A stretch of 20,816 nucleotides of DNA. It comes from an uncultured Acidobacteriota bacterium. GTDB lineage: Bacteria; Acidobacteriota; Thermoanaerobaculia; Gp7-AA8. Positions 1 through 9,300 of the stretch are shown one piece after another. The translations under genes were made by a program, and so were the position numbers. The stretch lies in the NCBI GenBank assembly GCA_946887105.1, contig CAMPKJ010000064.1, positions 1 through 20,816 of the forward strand, in the 5' to 3' direction. The notes under the pieces were generated by a model that ran no database searches, had not been told where the DNA came from, and was given only the letters and a program-made list of their open reading frames with translations. How positions within the stretch are numbered: the first letter of the stretch is position 1; the number at the start of each line of letters is the position of its first letter.

Positions 1-1893
1 GACGTCGAGCAAGACGTTCGCGATCCAGGCATCGGACTGCTTCGCCGCGGCGATGCCGTTCACAGAGACGCTCACCGCATCGGCGGCGAGGACGCGCACA
101 TCGACGCGGTCGCCATCGATGGTGGTGCCGTTCGCAGGCGCGACGATCGACAGCTGCGGACCGGAGCGATCGATCGTGAAATGGCGCGTGACCGTGTTCG
201 TCTGGCCATACGCGGAATCGGTCGCCGTCGCGATGATGGTGTGCGCGCCGTCCTGCGAGACGCTGCTGCCGGAGGTGAACGGCGCACCGTCGAGCGTGGC
301 CGCGGCGGTGACGCCCTGTTCGAAGAGGCGGATCTGCGGTGCAATCGCGCGCGTGAAAACCGCGCCCTCGATTATCGCCTCGCCGCCTTCGACGATCTCG
401 ACCAGCGGTTTCGCGGTCTTGATGCCGAGGAGGTATGACGCGCGGCCGGTGTGGCCGGCGCGATCGATGACTTCCAGCGCGAGCTCGTTCACGCCTTCGG
501 CGAAAACGTTCGGGATCGTGAACGCGCCATTCGCAACCGGCACGATGCGGTCGCCGAGACGCACTTCGAGCGCGTCGCTGTCGACCGTACCGCTGAGCGA
601 CACCGGAACCTCGGTCACCTTCGCGCCGCTTGCAGGCGCAAACGTGAGGAAGCGCGGCGGCGTGAGATCGATCGCGAACGTATACGAGCGCGTGGCTTCG
701 TTCCCCGCGCAATCCGTCGCAGTCACCACCACCGTATGCGATCCCTCGGCCGCAATCGCGCTGCCGCTGGTCCACGGCTCGCCGTCCAGTGTGGCGGTCA
801 GCTCGCCTTCGTTCGCACGCGTGAAGAGCGTGAGCGCGCGTCCAAAGACGTCGGCGCTCTCGCTGAATTCGATCGAGGGCGAGGTGCGATCGACTGTGAT
901 CGCGGCCTGCTCCGTTGCGACATGCCCAACGGCGTCGGTTGCTTCGACGAGAATCGTCTTCCGCCCCTCGGCGCCGAGGGCGATGCTCGCCGTCCATTCG
1001 AGACTGGAGATGGTCGCGCTTGCGCTCGTGTCGCCGATGCGCACGACGACGCTCTGCACGCGCGGATCGAAGACCGTGCCGCGCAGTTCGAGCGAGTGCG
1101 CACGCGTACACGACGGCACGGATTGCAGCGTCACATCGGGCGCGCGCGTGTCGAGCACGAGCGTGAACGGCAGCGAGGACTGATTGCCGGCGCGATCGAT
1201 GCCGGCGACCGCGATCGCGTTCTCCCCTTCCAGCAGCGTGAGCGCGATCGAGAACGTGTGCGCCGCGCCATCGACGATTGCACTCGCACCGTTCACCGTC
1301 ACCGTCACGGCGTCATCGCTGCCGCCGCTGAGCGTGACGTCGCGCGACGTCAGCAGCTGTCCGGCGGTGTGCGATGTGATCGCGAGCAGAGGACCGGTCG
1401 TGTCGATCGTGAACGCGAGCGGGCCGGCGATGCTCTCGTTGCCGAGGGCGTCGGTCACTCTGATGGTGATGGTGTGAGCGCCGTCGATCGCGTACGGCTG
1501 CCCGAGGTCGTATGCGGCGCCGTCGATGGTCGCGGATTTCGTCAGCGACGTGAGATCGGTGACGGCGGCGTCGAACACGACCGGCCGCGCGAAATGCGTT
1601 CCGGCGACGAACGGCGCCGCGCTTTCGAGAACCTGCACGACCGGCGCAGTCGCGTCGAGCGTGAAGTGCACCGTCTGCTCCGTGCGATTGCCGGCCGCGT
1701 CTTCGGCGACCGCAATCAGCGTGTAGATGCCATCGGCGCTGATGGTGGTGCCGGAAACGAATGCCACTCCGTTCAACGTCGCGGTGACGCCTGGCGCGGG
1801 ATCGGTGTCATCGCTCGCGGTGAGCACCGGCGTGACCGGCACCTTGAACATCGCGCCGTCCGCGATCGAGATCGTGAGCGCCGGCGCGGTGTT
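1..1893 (-). other. Array of at least eight bacterial Ig-like domains
   Basis: Residues 481-1111 contain eight domain starts: APALTISIAD, APVVQVLESA, GPLLAITSHT, APDVTLQSVP, SPSIEFSESA, PPRFLTFAPA, KPLVEIVEGG and GPQLSIVAPA. Many end in strands such as VAEDAAGNRTEQTVHFTLD or VTATDCAGNEATRSYTF, typical of Ig-like repeats in bacterial surface proteins. The eighth domain is cut by the window edge. Confidence 0.85.
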
Positions 1894-3333
1894 GTCGATC
1901 ACGAACGTCACGGGCGCCGTCGTTCCGCCGCATGCGCTGACGATGACCGAGACGCGGCCGCCGGTGAGCGTTTGCGGTAACTTCACCGACAGCTCGCTCG
2001 CGCTGATCCACGTGACCTCGGTCGCCGCAACGGAGTCGAAGCGCACCGTCGTGCCGCCCGGAACGAAGCCGGTGCCGAACACGCGCATCTCCGAGCCCGC
2101 CGCAACCGCGCCGGACGGACTGAACACGCCGGTCACGCGCACTTCCGGACAGAGCCGGCGAATGGCGTCGTTGTCTTCGTCGGCGACGTAGATCGCGCCC
2201 GCTACCGCGAGACCGATCGGGTCCTTGAACTGTGCGATGGCCCCGTCGCCATCGACCTCGCCGTTCTTCCCCGTGCCGGCGATGGTGGTCATCGTGGGCG
2301 GCGTGGTGCTCAGGTCGATCCGGCGGATGAAGTCGTTCTCGGAATCGGAGACGATCAGGTGGCCCGCTTCATCGACGCCGATGCCGCTGGGGCGAGTCAG
2401 GACGTTCGCATTGACATCGGCACCGTCGTCCGGATCTTCGTCATCGCCGGTGAGCGGGAACGCCAGCACGGTCGTGAGCTGGCCGTTGCTGATCTTCTTG
2501 ATGGCGTTGTTTTTGGTGTCGGCGACGTAGAGCGTGAGTCCATCGGCAACGATGCCGCGCGGTGCGTTGAACGTGCCTGCGATGGTCGTGACCGTGCCGT
2601 CGACGAGCAGTTTGCGAATGCGATCGTTCTTGCGATCGGCGATGTAGATCGCGCCGTCGCTGGCCACCGTGATCCCCTCGGGCGCGTTGAACTCCGCCGC
2701 GGTTCCGACGCCATCCGCGAAACCCGACTTGCCGCTGCCCGCGAGCGTCGTGACCGTGCCATCGAGCGCGACGCGGCGGATGGTGTGATTGCCGGTGTCG
2801 GAGACGTACAGCACGCGCCGCACCGCGTCGAACGCGAGGTTGCGCGGGCGCTTGAATCCGCCCGCGAGCACCGAGACGACGCGGGCGGGCGTGACGAGCT
2901 TGATCTGGTCGTGCTGTTCGTCGGCGACGGCGACCGTGCCGTCCGGAAGAATGACCGCCGCACCATTCGGATGTTTGAAGACCTCGTTCTGCGTTTGCTT
3001 GCCGCCGGCGAGCGTCGAAACGACGTAGCGCGGGGCGCTCGAGACGGTGAACGGCAGCTCGCGCACCAGCGTCGCGCCGAGGGTGATGCGCACGTTGCCG
3101 CTCGTCGCCAACGCGGGCACGGACACTTCGATGAAGCGATCGCTGCGCTGCAGCACGGTCGCGGAGATCGCGTCGAATGCGACGGCGAGACTCGGATCGG
3201 CGAGTCCGCGTCCCGTGACCAGCACGCGCGCGCCCGCGGGTGCGCTGGATGGTACGAGCTCGCGCACCACCGGCTGCGCCGCCAGATACGACGGCAACAG
3301 CAACGCGAGCAGAACGAACGCTTTCTTCATCAT
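1..3333 (-). CDS. Secreted TIG/NHL/Ig-like multidomain protein, 3'-truncated by the window edge
   Basis: Starting at the ATG at 3333-3331, the frame stays open for 1111 codons to base 1 with no stop, so the C terminus lies outside the window. The ATG overlaps the TGA of the giant gene (ATGA), and GGAG precedes it by a few bases, which suggests translational coupling; a second ATG follows immediately. Residues 1-19 form a signal peptide (KK, then FVLLALLLPSYLAA). Residues about 21-98 are a TIG/IPT domain. Residues about 106-394 hold six NHL repeats with the usual pattern (P-x-G-[IL]-x-V, [IL]YVADxxNxxI[RK][RK], TVTTIAG). Residues about 396-478 are a second TIG/IPT domain. From 481 on there are at least eight Ig-like domains, each starting near [APSGK]P and often ending in a D-x-AGN-like turn. 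No catalytic domain is visible. The product is probably an extracellular binding or structural protein; the missing C terminus could change this. Confidence 0.95.
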   Translation of the reverse strand, partial: MMKKAFVLLALLLPSYLAAQPVVRELVPSSAPAGARVLVTGRGLADPSLAVAFDAISATVLQRSDRFIEVSVPALATSGNVRITLGATLVRELPFTVSSAPRYVVSTLAGGKQTQNEVFKHPNGAAVILPDGTVAVADEQHDQIKLVTPARVVSVLAGGFKRPRNLAFDAVRRVLYVSDTGNHTIRRVALDGTVTTLAGSGKSGFADGVGTAAEFNAPEGITVASDGAIYIADRKNDRIRKLLVDGTVTTIAGTFNAPRGIVADGLTLYVADTKNNAIKKISNGQLTTVLAFPLTGDDEDPDDGADVNANVLTRPSGIGVDEAGHLIVSDSENDFIRRIDLSTTPPTMTTIAGTGKNGEVDGDGAIAQFKDPIGLAVAGAIYVADEDNDAIRRLCPEVRVTGVFSPSGAVAAGSEMRVFGTGFVPGGTTVRFDSVAATEVTWISASELSVKLPQTLTGGRVSVIVSACGGTTAPVTFVIDNTAPALTISIADGAMFKVPVTPVLTASDDTDPAPGVTATLNGVAFVSGTTISADGIYTLIAVAEDAAGNRTEQTVHFTLDATAPVVQVLESAAPFVAGTHFARPVVFDAAVTDLTSLTKSATIDGAAYDLGQPYAIDGAHTITIRVTDALGNESIAGPLAFTIDTTGPLLAITSHTAGQLLTSRDVTLSGGSDDAVTVTVNGASAIVDGAAHTFSIALTLLEGENAIAVAGIDRAGNQSSLPFTLVLDTRAPDVTLQSVPSCTRAHSLELRGTVFDPRVQSVVVRIGDTSASATISSLEWTASIALGAEGRKTILVEATDAVGHVATEQAAITVDRTSPSIEFSESADVFGRALTLFTRANEGELTATLDGEPWTSGSAIAAEGSHTVVVTATDCAGNEATRSYTFAIDLTPPRFLTFAPASGAKVTEVPVSLSGTVDSDALEVRLGDRIVPVANGAFTIPNVFAEGVNELALEVIDRAGHTGRASYLLGIKTAKPLVEIVEGGEAIIEGAVFTRAIAPQIRLFEQGVTAAATLDGAPFTSGSSVSQDGAHTIIATATDSAYGQTNTVTRHFTIDRSGPQLSIVAPANGTTIDGDRVDVRVLAADAVSVSVNGIAAAKQSDAWIANVLLDV
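1900..2148 (-). other. TIG/IPT domain 2 of the truncated protein
   Basis: Residues about 396-478 run from PEVRVTGVFSPSGAVAAGSE through MRVFGTGFVPGTTVRFDSV to the GRVSVIVSACGG and VTFVID strands. This matches the TIG/IPT layout and lies between the NHL propeller and the Ig-like array. Confidence 0.75.
2152..3018 (-). other. Six NHL repeats, predicted six-bladed beta-propeller
   Basis: Six successive repeats of about 40-55 residues are readable at residues about 106-394. Key strands are TVAVADEQHDQIK, VLYVSDTGNHTIRR, AIYIADRKNDRIRK, TLYVADTKNNAIKK, HLIVSDSENDFIRR and AIYVADEDNDAIRR. Most are followed by a TVTTLAG-type strand. Six is the usual number for a closed NHL propeller. An acidic insert (DDEDPDDGAD) lies between repeats 4 and 5 and could bind a cation; that is inference. 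Confidence 0.9.
3040..3273 (-). other. TIG/IPT domain 1 of the truncated protein
   Basis: Residues about 21-98 begin PVVRELVPSSAPAGARVLVT and continue through GRGLADPSLAVAF to RELPFTV. This is the TIG/IPT pattern: a P-S-x-x-x-x-G turn, then G-x-G-L and a V-x-V-P-x strand. It directly follows the signal peptide. Confidence 0.8.
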
Positions 3334-6300
3334 CGCTCCGGCACTCCGGTTCTGCTCAGCGGCAGCAGCGACGGCTGCTGACTCCACACCTGCACTTCGG
3401 CCAGTCCGAGTCCGGTGCTTCCGGTGACGTGCACGCGGACGTAGCGGCCGCGCTGGCCGACCGGATAGCCGAAGATCGTCGGCGCTGTCGCGGAGAAGTA
3501 CGCGCGCACGGTCGGCTGGAGCAGGATTTCCTCGAGCGTGCCGATCATCGGGTCGTCGGACACGAGCACGTAGTAATTGGTCAGCGGCGACGTGCAGCAG
3601 GACTTGAAGACCGAGATCGTGGAGATCTCGCGCAACGCGCCGAGGTCCACCTGCCACCACGGGCGCGGCTCGAAGTTCGTGAGCGGGTTGTTGGACAGCG
3701 AGCCGTCGACACTGGCCTCGGCGCCATTGGCGTTCGTCGACGTCGACGACTGCGCCGCCGCGCGGCCGATGGCGAGATTCGCGTGCGCCGCGCTGGCGGG
3801 CGCCCAGATCTCCACCTCTTGCAATTGGATCGTCGTCGTGCCTTCGGGCTGGATGCGCACGTAACGCCCGGCAGCATGAAGATTGAAGAACGAGAACTCG
3901 GACTTCAGGCGGATGGCGATCGGAGCCTGCGCCTTCGCGCCGGCCAGATCGTCCGGCAGCGCCGAGTCGGAGATGAGCAGCCAGAACGGCGCGAGATTCG
4001 AAAGCGGATCGTGGATCTGCAGTGACTCGATGGCCTGACGCGTGCCGAGGTCCACTTCCCAGAACGGCTGCGGCGTGAAGGACGTGCTGTTGGAGGTCGT
4101 CAAGACTCCGTCGACGGCCAGTGCCGCGTCGGTGCCCGACGACTGAAGCGCGGCCTTGCCGCGCGCGATGTTGATGCGCGGAATGCGACCGGAGCGATCG
4201 AACCACGCCTGCCCGTCGAAGAGCGCGAACGCGGCGCCGGCGGCCGAACGCCCTTCCATGAATACCTGCTCGGCCGGCACCTCCAGGCGCACCCATTTCC
4301 CGAGCTCGGGAAGCGGTCCGACGCGCATGCGGCCCGACGAGCCGTCGCTGCCGGCGGTGATCCTGTTGTCGCCCCAGTACGCGCGGTGCTCCCACGACGA
4401 GCCGTCGTACCACTGCAGCATCACTTCCTTCGGCGGATTGCACGGATCGAGATAGACGTAGCCGAAGAGGAGATCGCCGCGCGCGACCGGCATCTTCTCG
4501 ATCGCATTCTCGAAGAGGTGCTCGTGCCAGCCGGTGGCCAGCGGCTCGCGATGCGACGCCGACCCGCTCGCGGACTGCGTGGTGTCCCATTGCTCGAAGG
4601 GCGGATCGCCGGCGGCGCCAAGCGGCAGCGCGTCGTCGAACCAGACGATCTCGTGCGGATTGAAGGCGGGCGGCGGCGCGGTATCGATCGCGCACGCGCT
4701 GGTGCCGATGGCATCGAACCATGCCTCGCCGTCCTGCGTCGCGATGGAGAGCTCGGTGATGCTCATGCTGCCGGTGATGCCGAGCGAATTCCCAAGGATT
4801 TCGAGGCGCACCCACTCCCCTCCTCGGGGCAGCGCGCCGGCGATGGTGTGCGCGATGGTGGGCTCGATGCGGCTCTCGCCCCACGACGCGCGGTACTGCG
4901 TGGTTCCGCCCTTCCAGCTCACCACGATCTGGCGCGGCCGGTTGCACGGATTCACGAGCGCGTACAGCGCGAGGCGATCGTTGGGACCGGCCGTCAACCC
5001 GGTCGCGCCGGTGACTGCGAACGTGTGTACGCCCGCGCCGGCGAGACGAATCGAGGATGTGCCGCGCGCCGCCTGCGCCGTGTCGAATGCGCCGTCGCCT
5101 GTCTGCGCCGCACCGGACGGGAGCGAGTCATCGAGCCACGTTGCATCGAGTGCGATCGACGCAGGCGGCGCGACCGTTGCCAGCGCGTTGCAGTGCGTGA
5201 CGGTCGCGTTGCGCGTCAGCGTGACGCCGTACGCGGCGGTGATCGCAACGATGGCAGTCGCGTTCTGTGGGTACGTGCCGATCGTGAATGCCGCGGAGGT
5301 CGCGCCTTCGGGCACGATCACGGACGGCGGCACGGTCGCGAGTTGCACGTCCGAGGTCGAGAGCGAAACGGATGCACCACCGGGAGGTGCGGGCGCGCCG
5401 AGCGTGACCGTGCCGTTGATGCTCGTGCCACCTTCGACGCTCGCGGCATCGAGTGCCAGCTCCGCGAGTGTGCTCGTGGCGGCGAGCAGCGTGAGCGATG
5501 TCGCGCGCGAGACCGTCGACGAGGTCGCGGTGAGCGTGATGGTCGTATCGGCGGCGACGTTGTTCGTGGCAACGTTGAATGTCGCGGAGGTTGCGCCGAC
5601 CGGAATGGTGACCGTTGCAGGGACGGCGGCGACATCCGGATCGGAGCTGCCGAGCGCGATCACTCCGGCGCCGGCGACCTTGACCGGATACAGCATGCGC
5701 ACGGTGCCGGTCACGTTCGTACCGCCGGGAACGATCGAAGACTGCACGGCGATCGAAGCGAGATCGTCGACCGCCTGCAGCGTGCCGCTGACGGTGATGG
5801 TCGCCGACCGCGCCTGCAGCGCGTACGAGTCGATGGCGTACAGCGTGAACGTGTCACCGACCTGACCGACGACCTGAATCGCGAACGAGCCGTCGCTGGC
5901 GGCAGTCGCCGTCGCAGTCGTGCCGGTGCGCACGTTCGTGGCGGTGAGCACGATCGGCTTGTGCAGATCGGTGACCGCGCCGGCGGTGCCGTGGACGAGA
6001 TCGGCGCTGCCGCTGCGCGTGGCGATCAGCGACTCGTTCAGCACCGGTGCGTCATTGATGGTGATGCTCGAATTGAAATCGAGGTCGCGCACCGCGCGCA
6101 GGTCGTCGAGCGATTCCACGATGGCGTTGCGCTGCTTCCAGTTGTCGAAGAGATAGACGCCCCGCCAGCGATCGCCGGCCGCGACATCGACGTTGGTCCC
6201 TTCGAACGTGAACGACTTCCCGTTCACCGAGGCGATGCGCCACGTGCCCTTCAGCGCGCCGCCGGGCGCGAAGATGTCCACCCAGTGACCGGCGAAGTAC

Positions 6301-9300
6301 GCGGGGACGTCGGTGGTGCGATCGGTCACGACGGTCGCACCGCTCGTTCCCGCGATGGCGTTGCCGTCGCCGAGAGACGGAAGCTGCGTGACGTGATTGC
6401 GCGCTAGGGTGCCGTTGTCGACGGTGACGTCGCCGTACGTCGACTGCGGGTTGAAGACGAAGATCGTGCCCGCCGCACCGGCGCGCGTGGCGCTGTTGGC
6501 AGTTCCCGCGCTGGCGCGCGTGAGCGGCAGCACGCTGGCCGGATCGGTGTACGCGATCGAGATCGCGCCGCCGCCGCCGCTGCCGTTCGTGCCCTGCGTT
6601 GCGGCTCCGCCGCGCGCGTCGATGGTGCCGCTGCCGGTGATCCTGTTCGCGGTGATGCGGATCGAGCCGCCGGCGCCGCCGCGCGCCGTCGATTCGCCGG
6701 TTGCCGCGACAGTGCCGTCGACCTGCAACATGCCGGCGTTGATGCGGAGCACGCCGCCGCCGATACCGTTGGACTGACCTCCGCCGCCTGCTTCCGCGGG
6801 ACGAACGATGCTGCCGAACGTGCTGCCGGAGGTGCTGACGCCGCCGCGCCCGAGATGGCTGCCGCCCGCCGCCGTGCCGGACGCCGTCGCGCCGGGATAG
6901 GTCTGCCCCGCCGCGTATCCGCGCGCCGAGGCGTCGATGGTCCCCTTGACGATCAGCGCGTTCTTCACGTCGATGGTGAGACCGCCGCCGGTTCCGGAGT
7001 TGATCTTCTCGTGCGTCAGCACGGCGCCCGCGTTCACGGTCATGGAGTCGGCGACGACAGACTTCGCTACGACGCGGCCGTTGACGATTACGTTCCCGCC
7101 GGTGATCGTCGCGCGCATCGGCAGCTCTTCGGTCGTCCCGCCGTTCAGGACCACATCGCCGGTCACGCGGATCGGATCGACGCTGTCCATGCGCGACGCG
7201 TTCATCACGCGCACGTTGTCGAAGCGATACACGCCCTGCCACGCGTCGCCCGGCTGGAGGGCCGCCGACGATTCGAGCGTCACGCTCTTGCCGCTGACGG
7301 TCTCGATGCGCCACGTGCCGATGAGCGTTCCGCCGCGCGTGATCTCGATCCAGTGACCGATGAAGTACGCCGGCACGTCGGCGGCGCGATTGGTGACCAG
7401 CGTTGCGCCGCTCGTACCGTTCTGCGCAATGCCGCTGCCGAGCGACGGAAGCTCGGTCGTGCCCGGAGTGCTGGCCGTTCCGTTGTCGATGGTGAGATCG
7501 CCGAACGTCGACTGTGGACCGCGGATGTACGTCGATCCCGCGCCACCGCGCAGCGACGTCGATCCCGCGCCCGTGGCGTGCTGCCAGGACGGCACGTTGC
7601 TGTCCGGATCGTCGTACTCGATGGCGATTGCGCCGCCGCCGCCGGTTCCGCCATCGCCCGGAACGCCGCCACGCGCGTCGATCGTGCCGCTGCCTTCGAT
7701 CTTGTCGACGGTGATCCAGATCGATCCGCCCGCGCCGGCGCGCGCGGTCGACCCGCCGGTCGCGGCGATCGCGCCGTCCACCTGCAGCGTTCCGGCGCGG
7801 ATGCGGAGAACCCCGCCGCCTGTGGCATCGAACTGCCCGCCGCCCGCTTCCGCGGGACGGTAGACGCTGCCGAACGTGGTTCCCGACGTGTGATTGCAGC
7901 ACACGCCACCGCGGCCGATGTGGCTGCCGCCGGCGAATCCAACCGATCCGGTCGCACCCGGATACGTCTGATTGAGGGTGTATCCGCGCGCCGTCGCATC
8001 GATCGCGCCTTTGACGATCAGCGCGTTCGTCACATCGAGCGTCAGACCGGCGCCGATGCCCGATCCGATGGTCTCGTGCGTCAGCACCGCGCCGGCGTTC
8101 ACGGTCATGGAGTCGGCGGCGAGCGTCTTCAGCGCCACGCGACCGCTCACCACCGCGTTCGAGGCCGTGATCGCCGCGCGCAGCACCTGTTCGTCGGTCG
8201 TTCCGGCGGCGAAGACGACGTCGCCGGTCACGCGGATGGGATCGACGCTGTCGACGCGCGATGCGTTCAGGACGCGCACGGTATCGAAGCGATAGACGCC
8301 TTGCCACGTGTCGCCGGGCTGCACGAGCGCGGACGCGTCGAGCGTCACGATCTTGCCGCTGGCGCTTTCAATGCGCCATGTGCCGATCAGCGTTCCGCCG
8401 CGCGTGATCTCGACCCAGTGACCGGCGAAGTACGCCGGGACGTCGGCCGTGCGATCGGTGACGAGCATCGCGCCGGCCGTTCCGCTCTGCGCCGTTCCGT
8501 TGCCGAGCGACGGCAGCTCGGTGAACGTGCCTTGATTGCTCGCCGTTCCGTTGTCGACGATGAGATCGCCGAACGTTGACTGCGGACCGCGGATGAACGC
8601 CGACCCCGCGCCGCCGCGGTTGGATGCCGAGCTCGCGCCGCTGGCGTGCAGCCAGGACGGCAGGACGCTCGCCGCATCGGTGTATTCGATGGCGAGCGCG
8701 CCGCCGCCGCCGCTCGGACTGCTCGATCCAGGTCCACCACGCACGTCGATCGAGCCGCCGCCTCCGACTCTGGCGGCAGTGATCCAGATGGATCCGCCCG
8801 CGCCCGCGGGATTGGTCGAGCCGGCAGCGGCGATCCTTCCATCGACGTGCAGCGTCGCGGCCTGGAGGCGCACCACTCCGCCGCCGGTACCGACGTATCC
8901 GCCGCCGCCTGCTTCCGCGGGGCGATAGACGCTGCCGAATGTCGTTCCCGAGGCGTTGTTGCAGCACGTGCCGCCGCGGCCGATGTGGCTTCCGCCCGCG
9001 AATCCAACGGACCCGATTGCGCCCGGGTAGGTCTGACCTGCCGCGTAGCCGCGCCCGCTCGCATCGATCGATGCATCGCACGCGACGTACAGCTCGCGCG
9101 TGGTCCTGATGTCGAGTTTCTCGCCGGCGAGATGTTCGATCCTGCCGCCGAGGACGATCAGGCGATCGAAGGTGTGCGCACCGCGAATGGTGACCGTTCC
9201 GCTCTGCACGATCACGGTCTTGTTGTCGTAGCTCGTGTTCGAGGCGTCGATGGTGAGGTTCGCGACGATCGGTGCAACCGTCGGGAGCACCGCGGTGAAC

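Noticed and set aside
2397..2966. 189-codon minus-strand frame within the NHL region
   Set aside because: Ser/Arg-rich shadow in another frame; the NHL repeats are clearly readable in the frame that starts at 3333.
3300..3345. Terminator or promoter at the junction between the giant gene and the downstream gene
   Set aside because: The genes overlap by 4 nt (ATGA), and no hairpin with a T run is visible there.
6052..8307. 751-codon minus-strand frame overlapping the tandem repeats
   Set aside because: It is a second frame of the same strand, almost entirely Arg/Asp/Gly/Ala-rich, and it simply shadows the repeat-rich true frame.
6100..9035. CRISPR-like or simple-sequence repeat array
   Set aside because: The repeat unit is 1065 bp, coding and in frame; there are no short repeats with spacers.
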